Source of the DNA: Chromera velia
Lineage: Eukaryota; Sar; Chromeraceae
Direction: 5' to 3'
Assembly: GCA_018398765.1 (NCBI GenBank)
Contig: JAHBMJ010001355.1
Location: forward strand, 4,944 to 32,099
DNA length: 27,156 nt
Shown: piece after piece, positions 1-9,607 of the stretch
Layout: every line of letters begins with the position of its first letter
How positions within the stretch are numbered: the stretch's first letter is position 1
Notes under the pieces: model-generated
What the model saw: only the letters and a program-made list of their open reading frames with translations
What the model was told of the DNA's origin: nothing
The model's database searches: none
Position numbers and translations under genes: made by a program

Positions 1-234
1 GGGGGAGAACACAAAATGTGAGTGAGATACACACGGGAACGCACGTCAGAAGAATCCAAGACCCGTTCCAGAGGAGTACGAAAAGAGAGAACCCTCAAAA
101 GAAAAAAAAAAAACAGGGAGATGGATAAGATGAGCATAAGGAAGGGCGATGCTCCGAATAACAACGTACGCGAATAAAGAAATCTCCTGCCTTCTTTACC
201 TTGCTTGAGAGAAACAGGGCCAAAAAAGACACAC

Positions 235-943
235 CTTTCCTTGATCAGTTGCGTGTAGACAGGCACCCTCCTGAGGCAGTCGAATTTTTTGGGAATAAAA
301 TTTGTGGGTCTGTCCTCTGGGTCCATCTCCTTCCACTGTTTCTCCTCCTCCTCCGTTAACAAAAACTCCTCAGGGGGGTTGTAGGACTCCGCATGGCCTG
401 GCAGTGCAGGCTTGGGGGCAGGGACCGGGTCTGCCCCCTTCATTTTCCGGGGCCCGCTGAGAGAGTGGACATCCTGGCCCCACACGTCAAACACCTCAGG
501 CGGGGGAGGGGGCTTGGGCTTCAACTTCCCGGCACGAATTAGGTTCACAAGTCTGAAGGGTGGGGGAAGGGGTGGCAAGGAGATGAAACGAAGCAGGCAA
601 GGAGATGAACGGCAGAAGGCAAGGGGGGGGGGGAGCAAACGGACATTGGAGGGGGAAAAATGCAGAGAGAGAGAGAGAATGGAGAGAAGCGGCAACTTCA
701 TGGAGGCCGCATCCAACACAGTTTTACGAAGAGATTGACAGAGATGTCTTTTTTCATTTCTCCATTCATTCACGCAATTATTCACTCACTCACTCACTCA
801 CTCACTCACTCACTCTCTCCACACCCACAGCCCCCGGACCTGTGAACGATGCGCGCTTCGTGTTTACTCGGGAGGAATCTTCTCTTTGGAGTCGGCATGT
901 CTCGAATGGGGTGAATACTGCAAAAAGGAAAACACGGAGGGGG

Positions 944-974
<31 letters not shown>

Positions 975-990
975 GAGAGAGAGAGGGAGG

Positions 991-1029
<39 letters not shown>

Positions 1030-2858
1030 TTGAAACTCCAAAGGGTCGGGACGGAGGGAGAGAGACCAAGGCCCGAGCAACAAAAAAGGATCAAGGCACA
1101 TTCATGCACAAACACAGAGAAACTGCAAGAAAAGAAGGCCGCGGACGAGTACGATGGAAAGGGAAAGAAAAAAAGACTCACGGCCCAACCGTCCACCCTG
1201 CGCATCCATCCCCTCTCAATACAGAAGCAGAACAGAGCGGGAAACCAAGACGAAGACCTTTCTAAGAGGACAAAAACGAGATGAGCGTACGCCCAGATGT
1301 CCAAAGTGAGACGCAAACAAACAAACAAACAAACGGGTCCACCAAGAACATAAACGCCCACCAACAAAGGAGCCAAAAAAGCAACCGACCCATCAGGAAA
1401 GTCAAATTCTACAAATCCCATTTCCTCGTCCTTCATTGTTGCACTTGGAAACATTCTGCTGCGAATTCTTCGGATCACCTGAAGGAAGGAAGTCAACAAT
1501 TCAAGGGGGGGGCGAAACAGGAGAATGAAGACAGAACTACACAACAACCACATGCAGGCAGAGAGAACGATCCAGAGAAAAGGACGAAGCGAAAGAAGAG
1601 GAGAGAGGGGAGGCGGGGACTTGGAGAAGCGAATGAGAGATAGAGCGAAGGGGGACCTCCACAGTCCTGCCGAAAATCTATCAATTCAACCGGATGTGCT
1701 GTTGGAGGAGAATCAATCGTGAAGAAAATGAATCGCGCGGGTTTGAATGAATACGCAGACGATTGATTATACCCCCGCCCCCCCCCCCCACCTCTATATC
1801 TGTTGCCGAGAGTGTGACGACCCGATCGTTCTTCACGTCTGTGATCTTTCTCCATGCATCTGGGTCGTCTGCAGACTGCAGAAGTTTGTCAATCTCAGAG
1901 CTCTGCACCGTCTTCATGATCTTCTTCCCCTCCGCGTCGTATCCGATATGGTCGAAATCTTCGTACCTGCACGGGGTTGAGTGTGCGTGAGCAGCGTTTC
2001 ATGTCCTGGTGACAGCTGGACAACGAAGAGAGAGGGAAAGAGAGAGAGATGTCCTGCTGGTTGGAATGAGGCCTTGACGGAAACGGTGTACTGGTCTGTA
2101 TGTCACAGAGAGAGAAAGAACAAATGGAAGGCAGGAGAGACAGAGGGCGTGTCTTGAGGAAAGGATAATAATTAAGAGACGATACGAGGGTAGGAATCTG
2201 ACCATTTGAGTGGAACTTTTCCTATGCGGTTTCTTTCTCCTTCCTCATCGCTTTCTAGATCGTCTCCGTCTGCATTCGGGAAGGGATCGTATTCGATCTG
2301 CTTGGAGACGGGACCTCTGGCTGGCCCTCCTCCCAAAGGCTTTAGGGCAGACACAATGGAGGAAGAAGACGCAGAGGCAGAGGCCGAAGAGGAGGAAGAA
2401 GAAGAGGATGCGGCAGCCGATGCGGCTTGTTTGCCGTTTCCGATTCCCATTTCCTCGTCTTCGTCCTCGTCTTCTTCATCCTCCTCCTCATCCTCCTCTT
2501 CATCTTCATCCTCATCTTCATCGCCGTCTCCTTCATCAGACTCCCCGTCCCCCCCGTCCTCTCCCTCCTCAGAATCCTCCTCTCCGTCTCCATCCTCGTC
2601 CTCATCCTCCTCGTCGCTATCTGGAAAGACCAGCTCCTGCAGACACACCGAGAGCGTTCATGTCCCTTCTTGTCACACTCGAATAAGTAGCCGCATGCAC
2701 TGAAGTAGATTGAAGATTTGACTGACCTCATCAGACTCTTCATCTTCCTCATCTTGTTCTTCCTCTTCGTCTTCGTCTCCCTCGTCTCCATGTAGGTCCA
2801 TGTCGTCTGCAAACACGGCGTCTTCTTCCGCCTCCTTCTTCGGCTTCTTGGGAGCCAT
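235..2858 (-). CDS. BOP1: Ribosome biogenesis protein BOP1/Erb1, 5' part (partial)
   Basis: BOP1/Erb1 acts in the nucleolus in the PeBoW complex (with Pes1/Nop7 and WDR12/Ytm1) and is needed for 60S subunit pre-rRNA processing. Exons read on the minus strand: 2858-2727, 2636-2203, 1966-1792, 1478-1390, 917-840, 552-235; all join in frame and have GT/AG borders, giving 408 complete codons. The protein starts MAPKKPKKEAEED, then has a long Asp/Glu-rich stretch (about residues 15-110) and an Ala/Ser-rich run. The BOP1 N-terminal domain begins near RNRIGKVPLKWYEDFDHIGY (W189 is split by intron 2). DDPDAWRKI, IHPIRDMPTPKRRFLPS and LPGHAESYNPPEEFLLTEEE match known family blocks. The last visible exon ends VPVYTQLIKER, before the expected CLDLYL block and WD40 repeats, which lie beyond base 1. 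The family match was made by eye from remembered orthologues. The first ATG at 2858 is the only suitable start. Intron 5 uses a weak donor (GTCCGG) close to a GTGAGT array, and intron 3 starts with GT followed by 12 G. Confidence 0.93.
783..814. repeat. (CACT)8 microsatellite in BOP1 intron 5
   Basis: Eight perfect CACT units. On the transcribed (minus) strand they read as overlapping GTGAGT, the general eukaryotic 5' splice-site consensus, about 26 nt inside the intron whose homology-supported donor is the much weaker GTCCGG. Confidence 0.95.
941..1028. repeat. (GA)n-rich tract in BOP1 intron 4
   Basis: About 88 bp of GA repeat with GGGA interruptions. On the transcribed strand this is a long CT tract ending about 23 nt upstream of the exon 5 acceptor (TTTTTGCAG), so it probably acts as an extended polypyrimidine tract. 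Confidence 0.9.
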
Positions 2859-3303
2859 CCTCGGGACTCAAGAGGCGGGCAACGGTCGGAGTGTCAGACA
2901 ATGTCAGAGAGCACAGAAATGAAATTAAGCGGCACGGCTATCAAGGGAACAGCAAAACCTGATAACTGCCGAGTGAGATACGCCTGTCTGATGACCATGC
3001 CTTGGTGGTTGAGTGGAGAAGCCTTCTTTTGTGGGACAGATCTTTTCGATTCGATTTCGTGTGCAGGCGCGTGTGCACGGATCCGACTTTGTGAAAGCGG
3101 CGGCGCGCCCTCGAGGGGCCCATGGCGGCGCGGATCGACTGCATGCGTGACTGAGTACGTCTGAGAGACAGATCGAGCTGCCAACATGACTCTTGTCTTG
3201 ACTCAGCTTCAATTAGCCTGCAAGAACGGCACACTGTCAGGCGCAATCTCTGAGCATTTTTATACGAGGGCATCCCCCGACAAGTTAACTTGCAGACAAG
3301 GTA
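2859..3303. promoter_or_regulatory. Divergent intergenic region, BOP1 / alpha-beta hydrolase
   Basis: No coding exon is seen between the BOP1 start codon (2858, minus) and the first candidate ATG of the hydrolase locus (3304, plus). It must hold the 5' leaders and promoters of both genes. A GC-rich CpG-dense core lies at about 3095-3140, with overlapping GGCGCGCC, CTCGAG and GGGCCC palindromes. No TATA box or named transcription-factor site was identified. Promoter function is inferred only from the head-to-head arrangement. Confidence 0.5.
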
Positions 3304-3489
3304 ATGCCTGGGGAGAGGGTGATTCAGATCAACGCGGGGAGTCGCGGGGACTCCAACGTCGTCGGTCTGGTCGCTCTGGGTGTTCTTCTCCTGAGCGTCT
3401 TGTACTGTCTCGTGCAAGCGTGTGCGTCCGGTTACAAGAAAGCCACTTGTCAAGATCCAGATAACATTCACAGGAGGAAAGAAAGATGA
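3304..3489 (+). other. Hydrophobic upstream ORF: possible membrane-anchor exon or uORF of the hydrolase gene
   Basis: A 61-codon frame starts MPGERVIQINAGSRGD and has one good hydrophobic span (residues 20-40, VVGLVALGVLLLSVLYCLVQ) followed by a basic tail. Its TGA overlaps the downstream ATG at 3486 as ATGA. Two readings are possible. It may be a short upstream ORF. Alternatively it is the true first exon: a GT at 3420 leaves phase 2, and splicing from 3419 to 3657 keeps the hydrolase frame, giving a signal-anchored enzyme. That donor (GTGTGC) is not clearly better than the GTATAT used in the other model, so sequence alone does not decide. Confidence 0.4.
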
Positions 3490-5892
3490 GAGAGATGGGT
3501 GAAGGAAAGGAAGGGGCGGAGACGCCCTACGATTACAGGAGGAATCGAACCAGGTATATACGCGTCTGCATGCATGCATGTCTCGTCTCCGTCTGTATTG
3601 ACCCCCCCTTGTGATTTCTTTGTTCTCATCACTGTTTAAATTTTTCGGTGATGCAGGAGACTGGGAAAGGATGTGAGGTACCACTCCTTCGTTCTGGAGC
3701 CCACCGCTGCCAGCGTGGAGACGGCAAGGTCCTCTGGCGGTCTCCCTCTGAACGTTTTGCTCTTGCACGGCATGGCACAGTCCCATACGAGCTGGCTGAA
3801 GACAGCGTCAGTCCTCATCAATGACGCGTGACGGTGGTGGTGTGAGTGACGATTGAGACTGTCTTTATGACGCAGGGAAGTTTTTGATCTTTGCTATCTT
3901 CGTGGTTGTGGTCGGTTGTCGCGTAGACGGGTTGGTGTGTGGACTCATGCGCGTGTGGGGGGGTTGTTTGGTCTCCTTGCAGACACGGCCTGGTCCGTCT
4001 GGGGCACCGTGTGCTTCTCCTGGATCTTCTGGGGTGGGGCCAGAGCACGAGGGCGGCCTGTGAAATAGAGGGGCTGCGTCTGTCAATTCCCCTGTACGTC
4101 GGGCAGGTTAGGCACGCTGTGTGTGAAAGAGGGTGGGACAGGGAGGGCATGGCTATTGCAGGAGTGAGCCTGGGTGCAGCGACAGCAATGGAGTACACCC
4201 GGCGTTTCGGCTTTTCGAAACCGGGTGACTTGGAGGGACAAGGCTCAGGCCAGAGGGGGGGGTCGGAGGGTTGCGTTGCGCATGTGCGGTCTCTGGTGTT
4301 GATCGCCTCTGCAGGTAGATTTGAGAGGGGGGTGGCGCGGTTTGTTGGTCGGCAGGTCTTGGGGGGGGTTGTGAAATTTGTGTACCGTCTGGGAGGCAGG
4401 ACTCCGGCTACCGAGGCATCTGCCGGTCGGATTCCTCTAGGAGAGTCTCTTGTGGTGGGAGGGAACGGGGAGGGGGACACGGGAGCGGGAGAAGGAATCG
4501 AAGAAAGCGACAGGGGTGATCATGTGGGAAGACAGGGGCAGAAGAGGAATCCGGGTGCTGTGCGGCGTCTGGTGACTCTTTTGTTGCGATGGGCCCATCT
4601 GACTGCCCAGACGCCAACATTCTCTGTGCACCCCCGCGTGTTCTCTGAGCTCTCCGCATGTGTGTCCACCATCGTCAGTCAGTCGGTCATCTATATATGC
4701 CAGCTTTCAAGCGCGCATCTTATTCTTGGGTCCTCATTGGAGCCGGGTGGAAGGGGAGGGATTGTGATGGATCAAGAAGAAAAGGCGGCCCTTTTTTATT
4801 ACTGCTTTCCTTCGTGGGCCGGCTCTGCACAGTCTTGCACCCTTTTCTTCTCTGTTCATGCTTTTTTCTCTCATCTCTTCACTCTTTGTTTGACTCGCCA
4901 TCTTCAGGTATTCCTGCACGGTCTCCACGACTCTCTGCATTCCGCTGCGCCCTTCATCGAGCAGCTGCAACAGCTTGGGCAGAGCAGTCAAGGAGGAGGG
5001 GAGGGAGGGGATGACACAGGAAGAAAAGAAAAGGGAAGAAGTGGAGATGGAGACTCAGAGAGAAGGCATGTGGTCTGGAGAGTTTACCCCGACCACAGGT
5101 ATGCATGTGGGTTTGTTCAGCTTTCTTGAGAACGTCCTTGAGGGAGGCTCATCCTTCTTCCTAGCTGACGAGAGAACCTTCACTGACAGACGGTCAAAGC
5201 ACAGATCGAGAGAAATTAAGAGGAAAACAAGTCTCAAGCCTGCATGGATAGAACCACTGTGTATCGATCGTCTTTCTTTCTTTTCCCTGGTCTGTTTTTG
5301 AATCCACCTCATGTCCTTCTTCGCGCTTGCGTGTTATCCGAGTTCGGATTGATTTCTTGCCGATTGCCCGTCCATTCACGTGAAACAGATTTCGGCTGTC
5401 TGCATGTCTTTCCTCCCCCCCCCCGTGTCCTGTTACCTGTGCAGCCACACGAGTCTCTGTCTGTCTGTGCCCCGTCTCCGGTTGGAACGCGAGAGGGATT
5501 GGTGGACTGTTGCTGTTTCACCTCCCGCCATCTCTTACACAGAGGCTGCCTTAGAGGGACAGCGGACTGCCACAGAATCTGGAGAGGAACTCAGGGACGT
5601 GGCGTTGCGGGGGCGGCACAGAGTCGGTCAGACTTGGGGGCCTTCGTCGCCGTCCAAGAGGAGGACTGTCTTGGCATCGGGCGTCTTGGAGTCCCATTGG
5701 TACGTTCCTGTAGGCAGCTCTCCTCGGTCTTGTTGGAATCAGGCTCCGGGGCCTGCAGAAGGAAAACAAGTCAAATCTTTTGTTGAGAAGGCAGACGCGG
5801 AATTTTGTGGATCTGACCTAGAACAGGCCAAACCATCAGTAGGACTTCCAAGCGAGAAAAACCGACCACCCAAGATCTCAAGCAGACTTTGA
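3486..5892 (+). CDS. Alpha/beta hydrolase-fold protein
   Basis: Predicted serine hydrolase of unknown substrate (esterase, lipase or related). Exons 3486-3553, 3657-3827, 3983-4673, 4908-5098 and 5445-5892 join in frame to 522 codons plus stop. Residue 54 onward reads LNVLLLHGMAQSHTSW, the strand and HG oxyanion motif; RVLLLDLLGWGQST follows at about 89-102; the nucleophile elbow is GVSLG with Ser142. After a long low-complexity Gly-rich insertion (about 155-290, cap region), STIVFLHGLHDSLHSAAPF gives the likely acid Asp318. RVYPDHSHTSL offers His375 (less likely His373) as the catalytic base; the codon for Ser374 is split by intron 4, and the Asp and His motifs come together only after splicing, which supports the exon model. 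A Gly/Lys/Arg-rich loop (about 340-362) separates them, and the ~130 residues after the His are not recognised. The first exon is the weakest part: 3486 is the nearest in-frame ATG, but an upstream transmembrane exon is possible. Confidence 0.8.
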
Positions 5893-6531
5893 TGAGAAAA
5901 AAGGAGAGGAGTCCTGCCCGACTCGGAGGTCCTGCTCGGGAACCAACTCACCAATCTGATATTCAGACAGATACACAAAAGTATCAATCAGACTAGGCAT
6001 CACAGCATTCATTGAAGAATTTACCACTAGCTTAATAGCACTGACAGTGACTTAAATTTATTTTTAAAACTTAAGAAGAATTGAAAATTTGGTTAAAATT
6101 ATTAAAATGAATAATAGAAACTTCAAATTCATGAGACGATTGAAAGTTTTAGTAAAATTTAATGCAATATCTAGACGTCTGCCCTTTATATCTTCTGATT
6201 TAATTTCTTTTTTTTTTCTAGTCTTTTCCAACTTGAATTAAAAAACTATTGTCTCAGTATACGTTGCACAAGTGTTCTTTCAAGTTAATTATGCGTTGCC
6301 TAGTGCGTTGCGTACGTCACAGCTAGGCTTACAATAAGCTAGCACAACAAGTGTTCTTAAATGTTGTTTCTTTTTTAGCCGACCTCTAGCTAGCAATAGT
6401 ACGAAAATAATTTCATCATATATTAAAGTGAAAAATATTAAAATTTCCTTTTAAACGTCTCTTGAATATGCCAGAGACACATCATATAAAAAGTGTTGAG
6501 TGAGAGACCTAGTGAGAGACTGTGGGACCAA
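5893..6531. other. Gene-free, AT-rich intergenic stretch
   Basis: 3' flank of the hydrolase gene. Composition shifts sharply to AT-rich at about 5990 and stays so up to the transposon. No open frame with homology, RNA gene or obvious repeat was seen. Confidence 0.7.
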
Positions 6532-7223
6532 ATTCCGATCAGGGTTGCTTTTTCGTCCGGTAACGACCCCTCTCTACCGGTAATTACCGGATTACCGGTA
6601 ATGGACTCCGTTTACCTAAGTTTTACTAGAAAAAAATGAGGAGAAAATAAAGCTCAAAAAAAAAAATTTCGTCTGCGGTGCAACTCCTATTCTTCAGTTT
6701 TAAAGACTTCTTTCAACGTTTTTAGCACTTTTAGGAATCGAATTAAGATTTTTTTAAAAATATATTGTTTGTCTGTGCTTGTCTGTCTGGTTCGGAGATG
6801 TTTGGAGGTCTATAAACCGTCTAGTGGAGGCGAGTTATGCCGATTGTGTACCGTTTTTGGTCGTCAACATGCTACTGAGATGCTACTGAGGCCAATGGCA
6901 ATCTGTTTTTCCAGTTTTATCATTTAAAACAGCATGGGTGCCCTTTAATGTCTCACTTAAACCATAGATAACTTAATTTATAACACGTAAATGACTGTCA
7001 AACCTAGTTAGACCATGTAAATGAACGAACAAGTAACTCAAAATGCTTTAAAAAATGCTTATTGTCCTAAACAGATTTTTTAAACTATGGTTTTAAATTA
7101 TATTTTGTCTCTACAGCCTTTACCAAACTTTTTACCAGTGGCCGGCCACTCTACCGGTAATTACCGGTTGACCGGTAATCAACTCGCTTTACCACCGGAA
7201 AAATCGGTAACCCTGATTCCGAT
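6532..7223. mobile_element. Non-autonomous hAT-type DNA transposon (676 bp) with 8-bp target-site duplication
   Basis: The element spans 6540-7215. It starts CAGGGTTGC and ends GGTAACCCTG, imperfect terminal inverted repeats (CAGGGTT plus a degenerate TTTTTC..CCGGT block). It is flanked on both sides by the identical octamer ATTCCGAT (6532-6539 and 7216-7223). An 8-bp duplication and CAGGG termini are typical of hAT elements. Near each end lies a 30-bp subterminal repeat in direct orientation (6573-6602 and 7150-7179, about two differences) built on the palindrome CCGGTAATTACCGG, plausible transposase-binding sites. The inside is AT-rich and encodes no transposase, so movement would need one supplied elsewhere. 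Confidence 0.85.
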
Positions 7224-7375
7224 CAATGGTCAAACACGACTACTTAATTTATATTTTCAAAGTTGTTTAAAAAACAAATTTTACATTGAGTTCCTCCAGT
7301 CACAGTCTTCAGAAGATTGCATTTTTACATGATTTTTTCTTAAACATTCCGACTCTCATTCTCCATATTTGACCG

Positions 7376-7945
7376 CCGTCATGTCAAAGACAAGAAAACA
7401 AGGCCAATCTGACCATGGACAGACAAACAGACCTGTCCAGCACCAACAAAAGCGCGCTCATGTCAAAAAAAACAAAGCCAATCTGACCATGGACAGACAA
7501 ACAGACCTGTCAAGCACCAACAAAAGCGCGCTCATGTCAAAGAAAACAAAGCCAATCTGACCATGGATAGACAAACAGACCTGTCAAGCACCAACAAAGG
7601 CGCACTCATGTCAAGAAAAGAAAAAAAAAGAAAACAGAGCCATGCAATCTGACCATGGACAGCTAGACAAACAGACCTATCAAGGACTAACAAAAGCGCG
7701 CTCATGCCAAAGAAAGCAAAACCAATCCGACCATGGACAGACAAACAGACCTGTCAAGCACCAACAAAAGTGCGCTCATGTCTGACCATCGGCAGATAAA
7801 CAGATCTGTCAGCGCTCATGTCAAGAAAAGAAAAGAAAAGAAAACAGGGTCATGCAATCTGACCATGGACAGACAAACGGACCTGTCAAGCACCAACAAA
7901 AGCGCGCTCATGTCACAGAAAAGAAAACAAAGCCAATCTGGCTGT
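7376..7945. repeat. Tandem array of ~74-bp units
   Basis: About seven degenerate copies. Each unit holds CAATCTGACCATGGACAGAC, then CCTGTCAAGCACCAACAAAA, then GCGCGCTCATGTCA and an A-rich joiner of variable length. The CAATC(T/C)GACCATGG anchor occurs at 7405, 7479, 7553, 7645, 7723 and 7855, with a degenerate copy near 7783 and a trailing CAATCTGG at 7932. Spacing is 74 bp at first, then 78-92 bp where the A-rich joiner expands. Units adjoin without unique spacers, so this is a minisatellite and not a CRISPR array. Short open frames inside it are by-products of the repeat. Confidence 0.9.
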
Positions 7946-9027
7946 TTGGCTGACAGCCTGTCTGAGTGACTGACTCATGATTCTGCTGAGTGACTGTCTG
8001 CCTGCCTGGCTGGATAAATGTATGAATGGATCAACGAATCACTACGTGAATCGATCAATCAATGCATAAATGAATCACTCAATAAAGAAAGGAGGGAGGG
8101 GGGGAAGGAAGCAAGCAGACAAATGAAGCAAGATGGGCGTGAAGGACAGGAGGAACAGAGTGTCAAGACGCCTATCAATACATTCCCTACAGGCAGACCC
8201 TGAATGCATGCATGTGTCTGGGTCAGACCCAACGATTCAACAAATGGATGAATGCATGAATCGGATTCCCCTTTTGCCTAATGACTGACTGACGGGCTTC
8301 TTGGGAGCTGGAAAAACCAGTCACACAGAGAAGCAGGAGAGGGAAAGAGAAAGATAGTACACTAATACAAACATCCATATCCATGAAAAGAAACGCGTGC
8401 GTACATGTATACATGACTTGCATGAGGACACCAAAACGCATGCACATGCAGGGTAGGGGCCAGTGAAACAGGTTACCTGGTGTGGCTTCAGGGAGGGGAG
8501 GGAGGCCAATGGAGGTTATCGAGGGCAGCTCTGTCCCATGGGAAGGCTTTGAAAACGCTCTTCCGTCACAGCGGGATTGCAGGAGACGGTAGAAGATTAA
8601 CGGAAGACCTGTCAGATGGTCCCATGCATAGATTGCTGCATGCTGGGAGCCATGTTTTTGTTTCTGTCTGAACGTTTAGACTGTCAGAGACAGAGAAACA
8701 GTGCACAAGTGAAACAGCTTATCATTTGCATTTGTAAGCCTCGGATCCTTCTCTCCTTACCGGAGGGAATGTTACGACACAACCACACTCGCAGTTCTTT
8801 GACTGACCTTCAAAAACATGACTGTCATTCACGAACGTTCGCATTGACTGACCTTCATGATGTCAACATCCCAGTCAGTTTCCCGCTACTGCCTGCTTCA
8901 CAGATACACCAGCTTTGTTGTAGCAGTCCAAAGAGGCACAAACCAAGACCGACACTCTCTTGTGTGCAAGTTCGTTAGGCACAAAAGTCTGACAGTCTGA
9001 GGGAGGAGATTTTTTCCGGCGAGCGTT
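7946..9027. other. Gene-free stretch upstream of the tRNA genes
   Basis: Begins with degenerate CTGNCTG and GAATCA short repeats (7946-8080), then ordinary sequence. Open frames here are short, show no recognisable protein, and have no convincing splice partners. Nothing else seen. Confidence 0.6.
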
Positions 9028-9110
9028 CCAACGATAGCTCAGTTGGTAGAGCATCTGACTGTAGTGGCGCAGCCATCAGATGGTCGTCGGTTCGATTCCG
9101 GCTCGTTGGA
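9028..9110 (+). tRNA. tRNA-Tyr (anticodon GTA) with 10-nt intron, copy 1
   Basis: Cloverleaf folds by eye: acceptor CCAACGA/TCGTTGG with discriminator A, D stem GCTC/GAGC, anticodon stem TCTGA/TCAGA, T stem GTCGG/CCGGC with TTCGATT loop. The anticodon GTA is at 9061-9063. The 17 nt between the anticodon stem halves leave a 10-nt intron (9065-9074, TGGCGCAGCC) after position 37, the canonical place; tRNA-Tyr introns are the rule in eukaryotes. Box A and box B are intact, CCA is not encoded, and a TTTT Pol III terminator follows within 6 nt. Confidence 0.96.
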
Positions 9111-9205
9111 CTTTTGCGGCTCAAGTTCCGGCTGGGGCGCGCCACCCATGCTACTAAGTTTTGGACTCGCGCTCATGTTGCCCAGTCGACTCACTACGCT
9201 GCCAA

Positions 9206-9288
9206 CCAACGATAGCTCAGTTGGTAGAGCATCTGACTGTAGTGGCGCAGCCATCAGATGGTCGTCGGTTCGATTCCGGCTCGTTGGA
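9206..9288 (+). tRNA. tRNA-Tyr (anticodon GTA) with 10-nt intron, copy 2
   Basis: Identical base for base to the copy starting 178 bp upstream, including the 10-nt intron (9243-9252) and the following CTTTTGC terminator context. The upstream flanks and the 95-bp spacer differ, so the identity is confined almost to the gene itself. Confidence 0.96.
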
Positions 9289-9607
9289 CTTTTGCCGCAT
9301 GAGACTCTTTTCTTATTTCAAACGAACTGTTTGGGGGGCTCTTTTCGAAACTCGTTCTTCTTTCAAACTTTATGGATAATTGCGGGACCACGCACTCGCA
9401 CGCACACAGGAAAGCGCGCCGCGCGCCCGCAGCCCACGACCACAAAACTCGGCCACGTACGAGCAAAAGATTCGATGAACAGTCACAAAACTGGAAAGCA
9501 ACGGAAAGCAGCTTTCGTTCGCTTGCAGAAGCGCATTTGTGTCTTCACGGTACCAATCTTTGTCTGTTTGTCTGTTGTAACACAGCTTGCATTGCGGTGT
9601 GGACACG

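Noticed and set aside
864-1553. 229-codon minus-strand frame across BOP1 introns
   Set aside because: It contains true exons 4 and 5 in passing, but the rest is CT-repeat intron sequence. The homologous protein joins only with the introns removed.
2206-2703. 165-codon plus-strand Ser-rich frame
   Set aside because: Antisense shadow of the acidic BOP1 exon 2; poly-Ser arises from the reverse of GAG/GAC repeats.
7376-7945. CRISPR array
   Set aside because: Units are contiguous with no unique spacers, and the genome is eukaryotic.
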